Notes: a model not told the origin generated them from the sequence alone. Shown: positions 39,428 through 57,030, counted from the first letter of the stretch. The stretch: DNA of 64,000 nucleotides from Manihot esculenta (GCF_001659605.2 NC_035161.2:33575191-33639190); one strand, 5' to 3'. Program-made: numbers and translations.

Positions 39428-40741
39428 TCAAACTTCTTCTTCCTCAGGAAAGTAGAGATGCTTCCCCTTGGGAGTTGGCAGACCCTTCAAATGCAAAACA
39501 CCTGATGATGAACCGGCAGCTTCTACTACTTCTTCTTCAACAATTTCATCATCACTGTTGTACCTAAATCTTGTATGCTTCCCCGTGAACTTAGCAGCCG
39601 CCGTATTGCACTCACTCACCCTTATCTTGCCAATGCCTTCGCACAGTGCTTCAAGCAGTCCTCCATCATCACCTTCTTCATAATCACAAGGATCATAATC
39701 TTCTTCTTCTTCCGCTTCTTCTTCAATTTCTTCCTCCTCCTCGTCTTCATCATGGGTGCTTGCATTAACCTGAATAGACCAGTTAGAGGCACTGTCATCA
39801 TCTGTTGTGGATGGATTGTCCACTTTGCAAGTGGTCACTACAGAGGAGCATTCTGATGATGAGTCCGTGATTTCAGATTTTTCAGAGAAGTCAAGCATTA
39901 AAGACCTTGTTAGACTCTTTTGAGATTCAAGGCTCTCTTCCTTTCTCCCATCAAAGATATCACTCACCACCTGCAATCCCAAAAACCCATCAAGAATACA
40001 TCACCAAACAAGAACCCACATAAATTTTCAAATTTCGTATAGACCAAAATCAAGATCATCCGGATCAAAAACCATTATAAGAAAAAAGGTAAATTAATCA
40101 AACCTGACAAATGTTCTCTTCAACTACTGGCAACGGCGTGCTACTAATACTTCGATCGTCTTCAGAAAGATCATGGACTTGCGGTGTATTAGCAGGAGTT
40201 GGAGCAAGCAGTCCCATTGGAGAACTGACAAATCCTTGAACATGGACAACGGGACGATGTTCTAGTGAGATCTTTGACAGCTCAGCCTCTTCTTCAACTT
40301 TCTGCAACAGGGTTTTCACCTGACCTCTAAGCAATGCCTCTCCAGAGCCAGGCGTATTCTTGACTCTATTGCTTCTTTGCTTCACTATGGCTGATGAAGG
40401 TGTCTCTAAGCTGCCCATTGCAAGTCCAACGATCGGTGAATCGTTGGTTATATCAATAAGTGCAGAGCGATCTTGTTGTTGTCTTCTTGTTGAAGCACCC
40501 TTCTCTGAATCTTCAATCTTCCCTGAAACAGCATCACAGAACAAATCTTTGTTAACCCCGAATTGCATCACCAAAAAATCAAGATCAATTCGAAGAAAAG
40601 AGCGATAAGATTTCATTAGAAACTTTCATGAGTAGAAAAAGAAAGGTGATATCACTCACTTGAAATGGGAATATTGTTGTTGTTAAGAGCAGCAAGAGTC
40701 TGCGATCTTGTGACTCTTTTTGTCGATGATGGAGTCTCCAT
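39428..40741 (-). CDS. unknown D-box protein with acidic C-terminal half, probable mitotic factor (347 aa)
   Basis: Three exons join in frame on the minus strand: 40741-40660, 40522-40104 and 39970-39428. I do not recognise a named family. The protein starts METPSSTKRVTRSQTLAAL. Residues 46-54 read RSALIDITN, an exact match to the extended destruction-box consensus RxxLxxxxN used by B-type cyclins for APC/C-driven destruction; a PIVGLA segment follows. A predicted helix with LLRGQVKTLLQKVEEEAEL lies in exon 2, and several SP/TP sites (SSPMG, LLAPTP, TPLP) are possible CDK targets. Exon 3 holds a very acidic tract (DEDEEEEEIEEEAEEEEDYD), then GLLEALCEGIGKI and a C-terminal KGLPTPKGKHLYFPEEEEV. 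No signal peptide, membrane segment or enzyme motif is visible. The promoter carries MSA elements, consistent with G2/M expression. From memory, an uncharacterised Arabidopsis gene near CPK28 (AT5G66230) may correspond, but I could not verify this. Confidence 0.82.
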
Positions 40742-40858
40742 TGATGATTAAATTCAAGAAAATGGTGATATAGAGAAGAAGAGAATAGAAGAGATGCGAT
40801 AAAGCAAATTCAAAAGCGAAAAGAGAAAGTAGATGTTTTAGGGGCAAAGTCCGGAGGG

Positions 40859-40867
40859 TTTATAAAA
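40859..40867 (-). promoter_or_regulatory. TATA-like box of the D-box gene
   Basis: The minus strand reads TTTTATAAA about 120 bp before the start codon and just downstream of the paired MSA cores. The position suits a core promoter with a leader of roughly 80-90 nt. The transcription start is not visible in the sequence. Confidence 0.5.
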
Positions 40868-40891
40868 GGGAAATTTGGCAGCGGAGGTTTA

Positions 40892-40912
40892 AACGGTCAC
40901 ATGACCGTTAGA
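40892..40912 (-). promoter_or_regulatory. inverted pair of MSA (mitosis-specific activator) cores
   Basis: The minus strand holds TCTAACGGTC (40,912-40,903), a full match to the MSA consensus YCYAACGGYY bound by three-repeat MYB factors of G2/M genes. The plus strand has a second AACGG core at 40,892-40,896, so AACGGTCACATGACCGTT forms a near-perfect 18-bp palindrome centred on a CACATG E-box-like hexamer. Confidence 0.72.
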
Positions 40913-40945
40913 GCGCACGCAAAAGCATAAAGAAAGCGAAAAACT

Positions 40946-40955
40946 AGCCGTTAGG
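40946..40955 (-). promoter_or_regulatory. second full-consensus MSA element, fused to a telo-box
   Basis: The minus strand reads AAAACCCTAACGGCT. It contains CCTAACGGCT, another exact YCYAACGGYY match, overlapping the telo-box AAACCCTAA. It lies about 35 bp upstream of the palindromic pair. Confidence 0.72.
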
Positions 40956-42112
40956 GTTTTAATTTGAATATCTCTCGCTCTGGGTTTATGCTTACAGAGT
41001 TCTTCTGTTGGGTAATAATAATAATAACTCGAGCCCAAGGCCATGGGCTGGGCGGATCCAAGTTGGGCAGGATCCTGAACCGGGTGAACAGATCTAATTA
41101 CAATTAACTTTTTTTAATAAATATAAAACATATCGGGAGTATTAAGCTCCATATCTATGTGAATATTTTTTTTTCTTTTGTCAAATAATGGCAAGACCCA
41201 CTCGTTTTTACTGTTCATTTAACAAATGATCACAAGTCGGCCATGAAGAAAACATTGTTGCTCCACCTCTTAAAGAGAGTGGTGATCAAAGGTCGTGCCA
41301 CCTTACCATTGGCAAGTACGGTGGTACTGACCTAGGAGATATTCACCGTCAAAAAATGAATCCACTTGTCAATGTACCGACTCACCAGAAATAGACACGC
41401 TGAACTTAGTTTATTTATAAATTTAATTGATTGGTAAGATTCATCTTTTTTTAAAGAATGTGAATGCAATTACAAGATGACAAGGACAGACACTACTAGA
41501 GCGACAAGAAAGCAAAGCGAAAAGATACATAGATTTGCTGGAATCTGAATCTGTGGTTAATAATTCATCATAACCTAAAATGTGTCCCACTTTTATTTCT
41601 TCACATTTACCAATTTGATTTCATTACCATCAGTGTCTTTTTTTTTTTAAACAAAGATAAAATTACATCTTAAATGGGTTGCCTAATATATGAATTTAAC
41701 TTTTAAATTACATAATACATAAAGTTGAGGCTTGTGAGTGTGAGCAAGTGGAAACGTCACTTTCACCAAGTCAATCGTTGATTTCGTATAGAAACGATTT
41801 TCAAACTCAATAATACATCAGGATTAGAGCATCAGAATCTGACCAAGTCTTTAAGCATTAACCAATCCAGAATTTGGTGTATTCACATTACTTTCTCTAA
41901 AATTGACATTATAAAATCTCAACTGCGTACATCTTATCAAAATTAAAAATAAATGCAACTCTAAGTAATTATATATATAATAATAATTAACTTACACGTA
42001 TTAGTTTGCTACTTTGCTCTATAATTTAGATAAATAATAGACTAATATAACACGTTTTGAATTATTGTGTTCATACAGATTTTTTTCTTTTTTAATTACA
42101 CTTTTTTAGCAA

Positions 42113-42130
42113 CCACGTGGTGACACGTGT
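42113..42130. promoter_or_regulatory. paired G-box/ABRE-like hexamers
   Basis: CCACGTGG (42,113-42,120) and ACACGTGT (42,123-42,130) lie two bases apart, and a third ACACGTGT occurs at 42,635-42,642. CACGTG is the core bound by plant bZIP and bHLH factors, including abscisic-acid response factors. The pair lies 1.4 kb upstream of the D-box gene and 3.7 kb upstream of CPK28, so the target gene is unclear. Confidence 0.4.
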
Positions 42131-44639
42131 TTCTTCCTATTTTTCACTTTTACTTTTTTATCTTATAGTTTGTTTTCATACGCTTGGATTGACGGTCACT
42201 CCCCGAAAACTTTATTTCTCGTTTGTTTTTTATTAGGTGAAATAATATCATAATTGATGTTATAAAAATTTTAATTATTTATTTTTAAATAATTTTTATT
42301 ATTAAATTAATTACATAATTTATATAAAATTAATTTAAATTAATATAAGAATACAATTTAAAATCAATTTTAGCAAAAAAAAACTAAAAATTGATCCAGA
42401 AATTATGTAACTAAACTTATTTTTTATCTAAATATATTGATTATAAAATTTTATTCATAATTAAAATGACTTCAAACTAAAATTTTAAATTAATTTAGAT
42501 TAAAAAATAAAAATAAATTAAATTAAATCATACCTAATTTTCCTATCGATTACTCGTTTCATATCAACATGAGATGTCTCATGAGTGACAGGTAGTGTCT
42601 TTAGCTTTCCACTTGGATCACATGGATCCAAATAACACGTGTTTAAGACCTGAAGATTCAATTAAATCATCAGAATTTAAAATATTCACAATGTGGGAAA
42701 TTTTTAAAGGTTTTTAATCAATGATCGGTTTAATTCTATAACACTCCGATCTTTATTTAAATTGCTATTGTTAATATTTTTAAAAAAGGTTATTATTGCA
42801 GATTTTGCTATTTTCTATTGTTATCATTGTCTCACTTTATTTATGCTATATTATTTTACATTGATAATTATGGCGGTGTTATGAGTATGCAATATTGAAA
42901 TGATGAATAATTTGTATCATGCGGTGGGTAGAGTTTCTATGAATTGATTAGTTTGGATTGATTTATGAGGTCTGATTGAACCGACGGTGATTGTGGATTC
43001 AACTTAAATTTATCATACATAAAATTTTAAATTGATTTTTTTGATCCTCTTCTACTTTACCTTCTTAACTGTAATATAATATGTATTATTCATTTAATAT
43101 AATATTTTAAAAATAATTAATAGTTCAAAGATAATTAATTTAGTATTACTAGTCAGTAATTTAGGTAATTGGGTAATTAGTGCATACCAATGAACTAAAA
43201 ATTTGAACCTATTCAAAATCTAAAAATAGCATTTAATTTTAAAAACTATAAATAAGTCCTAAGTTCTTTGCTTTCGTATAGTATGTAGTTGTTGCAAATT
43301 CAATTCAATAGGTTATTCAATTTCTTTTAATTTAGTTTAGTGAAAAAGAAAAAAGCAATAATAATATTAAATATTTAAATTATTTTATAATTTTTATCTA
43401 CTTTATTTTTTTATAAATATTAAAAAATATATTTTTTATTAATTTTTTAATTATATCATCTTTAAAATATTAAATTTTATTAAAAAATAAAATAAAATTA
43501 TAATAATTTCTATGTGATTACAATTTAAATAAATAATAAATAATAATTTTAAAATAATTAAAAAAATTAATAACAATTATGAAAATAAATAAACAATGAA
43601 CCAATCGGCAGCCAGACAGTCTACACGACAATACTACACGCACTTACAAATCTGACTGAGACAGCACCCTCTCTGACTTGGACTTTTTCAAAGCATTGTT
43701 TGACTGTTGAAAACATTGTTTTTTATAGTGATTACTAAAATCCAACTAGCCATTTGGTTTGTAAAAAATAATTTATAATTCAAGAACATTTCGAAAATAT
43801 TTTATATTTCATTTTTGTTATAAGTTTAAACAATAAAATTATATATAAAATTTTAATAATTTAATATTTATATTTATTATAAATATTAATAAGATTTTTA
43901 AAAATAAAAAATAAAATTTCTATTTAATTATAAATTTTTTCATTAATTAATTTTCCTTAATGTTTTAAATATTAGAGATGAAAAATATTTCCAATTTTAT
44001 ATTTAAAAAACTTTAAAATATTAACTTTTATAAGAAATATATAAATGTTTTAAATCATCTTTATTTATTGATAATAAAAGACTGCATTAAAAGTCCTTGA
44101 GATGAAAAATGTTTGGACTAAACATGTATATTTTTTTGATCTTTTGGACTAAATCTATCTAGCTGATTTAATTGTTTCATTCGGAAGCAAATTTTGAAAT
44201 TTTGATTATTAGAATTAAATCTCTTAAAAGGCGAATCTCTTTCATAATTCTCAATTTAATTGTCTTATTCTTATTATGAAATTTTGATATATATTTAATT
44301 TGATTTGATTTATGAGTTTTTTATGAGTTTTAAATATATATTTAATTAAAGTTTAATATTAGGCATATTAAATATCATACAATATACGATAAATTATTAC
44401 CTAGGTGACTCGAAATTTCAAAATTTTACTTTCTTTACTGACGTCTTGACTAGGAGAAGATGTCATGCTCAAAAATCATATGTAAGAGTTTTGATTTATT
44501 ATAAAGAGGTTTGAAATATTCCAGCTTGCTTCCCTGCTTTGAATGGCAACGTCTTTAAACAACACTCCACTCCACACTCAGTTTTCAAAATAACCCAAGA
44601 GACTTTCATATGAGAGGCTAATTTACTAGCGAATTAATG

Positions 44640-44790
44640 TGACGTAGCCCTTGCTGCTCCTGCCATTGGGGAACTAGCTCCAACATCAATCAAGTCTCCC
44701 TTACGGTTTCTAACCACTGCTGCTGCAACTGCAAAATCATTGTTTTTTCTTCGAAATAATATATCACAGTTGAGCTTGATGAAATTACAG
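44640..44790 (-). pseudogene. RNase H-like fragment of a retroelement
   Basis: The minus-strand frame contains IKLNCDILFRRKNN, AAVVRNRKGDLIDVGAS and a PMAGAARA-like end. These match the first catalytic segment (KLNCD, with its aspartate) and the following strands of the plant RNase H-like domain seen in LINE polyproteins and their domesticated relatives. The remaining catalytic segments and the reverse transcriptase are missing, so this is a small decayed scrap. Confidence 0.65.
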
Positions 44791-45540
44791 CTATTCAAAT
44801 TATATTCATTTAATAAAATATATGATGCATTCAATTATTGACCTTGCATTGGAGTGGATACCTAATTAATAAAAAATCATTAATATATTTTAATTTTATA
44901 ATAATAAAATTTATTATAATTTTAACATATATAATAATTAAGTATTAATTACTTGTAAATATTAAAGTGGGGACAAAAATTGTAGTAGAGTCAATAGTAT
45001 CCATTTTATATTAATGACATGTGATACATTGTATGGGTTAATTGCAATGTTTTTAAATTCGGTTTGATTAATAAATCTGTAGGGTTTGAGGTTTCATGGT
45101 AGTTGAATTGAGATTTAATTAATATATTATTAATAAATAATAAAATATTTAATTGTATGTAAAAGTGAAAAATTTTAAATTAGAATTTTATAATAACAAA
45201 ATGAAACTGATAAAATATATTAATAAACTAAATCCTTAATAATATCAAGTATTTAAAATATAATTTTTTTTTAATTTTTTCCTAGTTAGTAGTTTATAAT
45301 TATGTAATTTAATAAATATATTAAGTGGTAAAAAATTCAGGATCATATGATCAAATCTTAAGAGCTAGTGAACAGAACAGAACTATTTTCAGTTACTGTC
45401 AAATTTTTTATATATATAGAAAGAAACATATGTACCATATTGTAAATTAACCAATTAAGTAACCACGGTTATTTTCCGTTACCATCTCCGTCCACAGAAT
45501 GGGAACGGAGTAAACTTATGCAACCCAATTTTTTTCCCAT

Positions 45541-45568
<28 letters not shown>
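45541..45568. repeat. CT microsatellite in the CPK28 upstream/leader region
   Basis: About 13 TC units lie roughly 270 bp before the start codon, followed by further pyrimidine-rich tracts. CT-rich tracts are common in plant 5' leaders and core promoters. Confidence 0.8.
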
Positions 45569-45571
<3 letters not shown>

Positions 45572-45830
45572 TTCTTCATGTGTCTAAAGAAAAAGAAAGA
45601 AAAAGGAGAAAGTCTCATTGGACCACCACTCACCACCACTCACCACCTCTCTCTTTCTCCTCTTCTTCCTCCTATCTTCTCCTGCTCTTCCCCTCTGAGC
45701 ATCCCATCATCGATTCTCTTATCAGTTGGATATTGATATAAATATGATCAAGGACTTCTGCTTTTGACATTTCTCGTGGTTGTTTCTCCAAAAACATCTA
45801 AGAAGCTTTGCTAATAATTGATAGAATCAA

Positions 45831-50842
<5,012 letters not shown>

Positions 50843-51137
50843 AGCAGAAATGGAGTTTTGGAAGATTGAGAAAAATGTGAGGATAACAAACCGACTTGAA
50901 GATTACAGAGAGTTGTAGAGGGAGTACTCTGCACCATTGGTTTCCATTTACCTCTGGTGAATCGTCAGTTTCCAGTGGTCCACAAAGGTTTATGTTGAAG
51001 AGGAGGTATTTTATTAGTGGAGAGGTGTTGGTTCTCTATAGAGGATGGCTCTGCGTGTGGTGGTCAACTTTTGTACATTCTTTTGGAGGATTGGGACTTC
51101 CTTTGTTGTGCCCTACGAACTTTAATATCTAACCGCA

Positions 51138-51143
51138 AATAAA
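51138..51143 (+). terminator. putative CPK28 polyadenylation signal
   Basis: AATAAA occurs about 300 bp after the CPK28 stop codon, in a plausible 3' untranslated region. Plant signals are degenerate, so the actual cleavage site may differ. Confidence 0.4.
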
Positions 51144-51149
51144 ATTCCA

Positions 51150-52700
51150 AGGAAAGGTTGGTGTTTTAGGAAGCTGTTGTGCTTAGTGTCTGTGAAAATC
51201 ATGAACTTTCGATCTGTATTTCCCCTTTTTTTTTCACAAGAAAAATGCTAAAAAAAATGCTACTCTACCGATCATAGTAAGTGCAAAAATCTGGATTATG
51301 ATGATACCGATTTACCCGCCTTGTGCATAGTGGCGATGGCCTTGTCTGGGAGCATATTCAACTTGGCTAACCCCCCTGGAGTGTAAATTTTGGTACATTC
51401 TAAAGAGCACTTTTGTGATTCAGCAACTGCATGTTGATTTCCTCCGCATATGCTCTTCAAAACCTCACAGGTCCATTAGAAAATGGGTTCAGTTGACAGA
51501 AGTTTAAGTAATTGAGGCGTGTGAAATTTGAGTACAAGACAACGCAGAGCAGGTTCTGCTATTTTGTTATTTTAAATTGTATGATCTTTTATTCTGCAGT
51601 TTCAATTTCAAATTGCCTTCTATTTAAAATTGGTCTGAACCTAACAGTATTAAGAATAGTTTCTCAGCATCAACGTGTTGTTTTTCTTGATGCTTCATCT
51701 CCACCACCAGTAAAATGACAATATTAATAACAAAAAAGAAATTACTTCTCTTCCCTTTCCATTCTCATGAAATCACGGATACAAATCCGTTAAGTTCAGC
51801 CCAGCTTGACGGGAATAAGAGATGGCAAAACAAATCAACCATCTTTGGAACAATGATAATCTGACAGATGCGGCTGGACAATAAGAAATTACTGTATTAT
51901 GATTGTCCATGATGAGATGTGAATGGTCTATAACAAATCAAGACCCACAGAAGACCACGTTTAAGAAATAAAAATAACCAATAAGAAACTCTCAGTTAAA
52001 ATGCAATTACCGTAAAGAACTCATTTTCTATTTCATGGTATAGTTTATTTCTACCAAGATGGGTAAAATGGCTTTGCTTCAACTCTATATTTCTTGTATC
52101 AAGAACGGACTTGGTATATACAAAAATATATGTACACGTATATAGTTTATGCAGTTCGTCACTGCAACACCTGTAAATGGCAATTTGGCAATGGATAATT
52201 TCATATGCGAATGGACTATATATACAGAAAAGATAAGTTTAAACCAAAAAAAATAAATAAATAAAAAGAGGAGGCAATTTAACACTAAATTAAATTAAAT
52301 GGTCAGTTAAAGGGGAGAGCACTTTCATACTACTTGTTTACACAGAATTTTATCCACTGGTAGCCTACTGGCCAGCAGGCTATCAAGCCTAGGATCTGCA
52401 GGCACGTTAGAAGCATCTTCTCGTTCAGTCAGAAAATGGAACACATTCTGGACAAGTTACCTGCGTAAAAGTAGGCGAGAAGTGAAGGGTGAACCCACCT
52501 CAAGTTCTTCAGGTAATAAGAACAACTAGGCAATTAACCAAATTTCCTCCGTTGCTTACCAGTTACCAGCATGATTCACCCTGCTTCCAAGCCCAGAATT
52601 TTGTCTCAAGACATCAAATTTGTTGCATTCCCATGAGTGACAATGAGATATACTACTTGTGCCAGTTAGGATTTTGAGAAAGCCAACAGGAAAACCAACC
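51150..52700. other. convergent intergenic region, CPK28 and bHLH gene
   Basis: This lies between the end of CPK28 and the stop codon of the minus-strand bHLH gene. I see no protein-coding or RNA gene; it will include the 3' untranslated region of the bHLH gene. Confidence 0.6.
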
Positions 52701-52706
52701 AGCACA

Positions 52707-54799
52707 TTAATCAGTAGATTTTGGGACATCTCCCACACTATTAGAGGAGCTATCCTGAATACCAAGAGGTGAAGAATTCCTGCTTGAGGAGCTACCATTT
52801 GTAATATTTTTTTCCTTTCTGTGTGAATGCTTGCCTTTCCTTTCTCCAGTTGACATATCCTGCATAAATCTTTTCAATAAGTTCTGTTGTTGACGTGGAG
52901 AGCATTGCTACAAGAATGATGGCTAACACTAAAACCAACCTGTTGGGATGATGATCCAGGCATTTTCAGTTCAAGTTCTGTTGCAACATCATCAGAATCA
53001 TCACATCTTTCCGAATTGCTGCCCCTTGGGTGATCTGCTGACTTGCTTTTGGAATCCAGTTTGCTTGAAATATGGGAAGTGGAAGCATATTGGACAGATG
53101 GCTGTTCATTTGCAGGATTAGCAGTAGCTGGGTATGGAATAAATGTTGAGCAAGGACTAGGAATTGCATTAGGATTTTGATTTCCAAAAAAGGGAAATGG
53201 CTGCATTGAGGGATGCATGGGAATTGGACCAGGTGGGACATGTACAGGGACTGGATATGGATAAGTAGGAGCCATGACAACAGAAGGATCAACGGCAGGC
53301 CATGGAAACATGACCCTGACCCTTTGTTGATATTGAGAATTTAAATTTTCAATATCAGATTTTAAAGATGCCTTTTCTTCTCTCAGCTCATTCTTCTCCT
53401 GCATTAGCTGTACTCAACACAAAACAGTTTATCAGATAAGCAATCCAAGAACAGTCGACCACTCAGCAACTGAATGGAAAGTCAAACACCTCATGCGATT
53501 CTTCTGAAAGTGCAGCATAGTCAGCCCTTAGTCTGCTGACTTCAGCTGTTAGATCCTTCAACACTTGAATTGTGTCAGTCAAAATGGTTGCCTTGTCATT
53601 CTTGGGTCGATCTGGGTCTGAGTGAAAAATTAACAGGTAATTAGCAAAAGAATAAGCAAATTCACATTTACCAGGGAAAAAGCAAGTGCAGAATTCTGCT
53701 ATATCTATTTTAGTGAATTTATGCTATTATATTCAATTTTTTTAGTGAAAACATTGATTATCAATACATATCAACACTGCTTTATAAGAGATCCAGCAGC
53801 AGAAGCAAACTAATCAGGACCTAAACACAGAAACTAAACATAATTTCAGAGTCATATTTAAAATGGATCATTTTAATCCAAATGACACCTTTAACAGCTA
53901 CTGCAGTAAGCCAATGGCAAATGAAAACAGCATTGACTTTAGACTTGTAGAAAATGGTCCACCATGATGCGTCAAATGGGCAAAAACACTACCTTAGTGA
54001 ATTTGAACCAAAAACTGAAAGAACATATCACTTTGCAGGAAAACATGTGCTGGTTAAATCACAGAAAGATATATGAGCATTAGGTTAACAAGCAGCCATT
54101 TAACTGTTTTAGCTAAAGAATAACTGGGCGAAATGAAACAATTGTCAGTGAACCAGGCATCTGAATGCATCACAAAAGGCAGCGAAAAACACCAGCATAT
54201 TACCTAATGTGTTTCCTAGTTCAAGGAAGTGCTCATTCAGACGGTCCCTCCTCAATTTCTCCCTGTCTGCTTTCTGAACCTTTCTTGCAGCAATTGGATC
54301 CTTGACCTCCGGCTCCAGCCTCTGTCTGTAAGAATCGTGCCTATAACATTAGAGAAGCACAAAAAAAAGGAAACAGAAAACTGAAAAGCTAAAAGAAAAA
54401 TAATAGAATTTACCAAATCTACACCTGAACTATCAAAGAGTTGCAATGTTGATACAAAACCCCATTCACATTTCATCACAAAGACTTGTTCAAAGAAGGG
54501 GGGAAAAAAATCAAAGAATCTCAAGATCAAGCAATCAACTCACTTTTCATGATATCAAATTAAAAAAATTTGCAATCGACTTAAAATTCAAATGTTATTC
54601 ATTAAGCGCACACCCACCGGAATAGAGCCTAAGCAAACAACTGAAAATTACAAGAATTATAAATTTGAAGAACAAAGGAAAGAAACCTGTGATCAGGGAT
54701 GGAGTTGGAGGGAGGCAAGGTGTGAGTAGAAGTCGAAGGAGCTACATCTGCTGTCACGGATTGAGAGAAATCGTTGGTTGTTGTCTTCCATTGATCCAT
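52707..54799 (-). CDS. bHLH transcription factor, subgroup IVb (bHLH11/bHLH121 type), 5 exons, 332 aa
   Basis: Exons on the minus strand are 54799-54687, 54340-54204, 53617-53490, 53407-52940 and 52859-52707; all GT-AG and in phase. The protein starts MDQWKTTTNDF. The basic region and helix 1 (about 58-80) read KVQKADREKLRRDRLNEHF. The E-box-contacting glutamate and the arginines are present, but the usual first histidine is a lysine. The loop DPDRPKNDKA and helix 2 ILTDTIQVLKDL run on into a leucine-heptad coiled coil to about 150. A FPWP motif and a long Pro/Met-rich stretch (PVHVPPGPIPMHPSMQP) follow, then ELELKMPGSSSQQ and a Ser/Lys-rich tail. In Arabidopsis this clade controls iron homeostasis: bHLH121 (URI) activates and bHLH11 represses the iron-deficiency response. 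Gene order favours bHLH11, while length and the proline-rich region also fit bHLH121. I cannot separate them without a tree. Confidence 0.92.
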
Positions 54800-55199
54800 C
54801 TTAGTTAAACTCCTCACTCTTCCCAGTTTCTTTCTATATATATGTTTAGCACATAAAAAGGCAAAGCTAAAATTCAAAAGTCAAAAAAAATTCTAGGGTT
54901 TCAATTCAATTGGAAACCTGATGGAAGAGATAGAGGGGAAGAAAGATTGGAAGCTGCAGAGGCCAGAGAAGAGAGAGCGAAGAAAAAGAAAGGGAACTCG
55001 TGGTTTCCACGATGCACCACCCGACATGTGCCCACCACGTTCGCCTTGCATATAATAACAATAATAATAATTTATTATTACATAGCAGCACAAACACAGA
55101 CCACAGTGAGAGGTGGGCTTTGCTCGTGGAGGCTTTGCTCGTATGTCCACGGCTCCAGGCTCCGTGGTCGCGTCAGAACCGAGGGAGGGAGGAATATTA

Positions 55200-57030
55200 A
55201 ATTTTAATATTTTATACGGCCTATTTAGAATGAATTTTTAGAAATAAATTTTTTATTCATATTATTATTATTATATTATTATTATTATTAATTGAGTTAA
55301 ATTAGTCTATTTTCGAATTGATACATAGTAGTACTATTATTATTATTGTAATAATAATAGTTTTTTTAAATATTAATTTTAAGAAAGTAAATGATATGTC
55401 TTGTCATTTAATATTTCATTTTTAAATAAAAAATTTAGTATACTTCTCATCATCAGTACAATGAATAAATTTAATATTGAAGCCAATAAATTATTAAGGA
55501 AAAGAGGTTCATATGAATTTAAGTAATGAATTATAAGAACCACCCTGTTCTAGCTCAGGCAGCAAGCTTCCAGACTGCTGAGATAATATTCTCACTCTGT
55601 TATCGCTCGAACCTCACACACGTATTGAATTATAAAATATTTAACGCTGAGATCATATTTTCACTCTTTTTTAAAATAATATAATTAAAAATAAATATCC
55701 ATATTATAAAATACTTCTCTTCTCTAATTTTTTTCTAATTTTATTTTTTATACATATTAAAAAATACAATTTAATTAATTTTTTAATTATACTCTTTTTA
55801 AATATATTAAATTTTATTAAATATTAAGAGATATTTTTAAAAAATTTAAAAAATAAATAAAATAAAATAAATTTATAATAGTTAATTTATATATTATTAT
55901 ATTATAAAAAATGCATAATAATTTTAAAATAATAAAGGAAAATTATGAAATGAAAAGATATTTTATATTTTTAAAAAATAAAAATATAAACGTTAAACTA
56001 GCGAAGTCAAAATTTTACCCTAAAAAAACAAATTTTGATATTCTTCTGTCCTATAAATATAAGTTTACTTTAATTTATTTATTATATGTTAATTTTAAAA
56101 TAATTTAATAATTTAAGTTGTTTAATTTAGTAATGCAAGTGAAAGATCAAACAATATTTATCACTTTAATTATGTTAACTATATTTTTCAATAAATATAA
56201 AAATTAAATTAGATATACTTTTTAGAAAAAAAAATCTTTACAAGAAAAATAATTTTTAGTATAAAAAAATTAACAAAATTAAAATATATCTCCTGCAAAT
56301 TTCTATACATAACTTATCAGAGTGATTTAATTGTTAATATTATAAAAAACATATTTGTTAGTATATGTATCAATCAATATTTAATGAACTTATAATATCT
56401 AATTTTATTATATAACCAATTATTTAAAAGTAAGAGAGAAATATTTTTCAATCAATTTAATTATATAAATATCAAAATTATGAATTTATAACTTAAGAAA
56501 TATAAAATATGCTCATTTATTTTTTTATTTTTTAGTAATATATATTACTAATATTAATTATATTTATTTTTTTTAAATTTAATTCATATTAATATAAATT
56601 TATTTTTACAAAAATGATAGGTTTTTTCATCTAAAAAATTATATTAAAAAAAGGATAAATATTAAGTTTAATTATAAAATTGCCAACCTTATTTTCAATA
56701 ACAAACGATATAGACTATATTATATTTTTTTAGAAAAAATTTGCTATTTAATTTAGGTAATATGAAAAAAAATTATTAGTTAACCACTTAATTTTAAAAA
56801 ATATATTAAATATTTTTAATATTTTTAAAAGTTTATTACTTATTTTATCCATTAATTTTACTATTAAATATTTTATTATTTAATTTATCTAATTTTAAAA
56901 AATTTATTAATTAATTTTTAAAATTTTTAAAAGTTAATTAATTAATCTTTTTATCAATGAGTAAAATTAATAAAAAAATTAATTAATAAATTTTTAAAAA
57001 TTTAAAAATATTTTAATAACCACCACAACA
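55200..57030. other. AT-rich spacer between the divergent bHLH and APE2 genes
   Basis: Nearly all A and T, with TTA runs near 55,260-55,360 and 57,030-57,055. A short less AT-rich piece at 55,540-55,640 has no recognisable identity. Both genes start outwards from here, so it must contain their promoters, but I could not pick out defined elements. Confidence 0.6.

Larger units (their letters stand above)
40960..45517. other. AT-rich spacer between the D-box gene and CPK28
   Basis: This spacer is divergent: the D-box gene leaves to the left and CPK28 to the right. It holds a retroelement RNase H scrap at 44,640-44,790 and a cluster of CACGTG hexamers near 42.1 kb. The rest is AT-rich with no recognisable gene. 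Confidence 0.65.
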
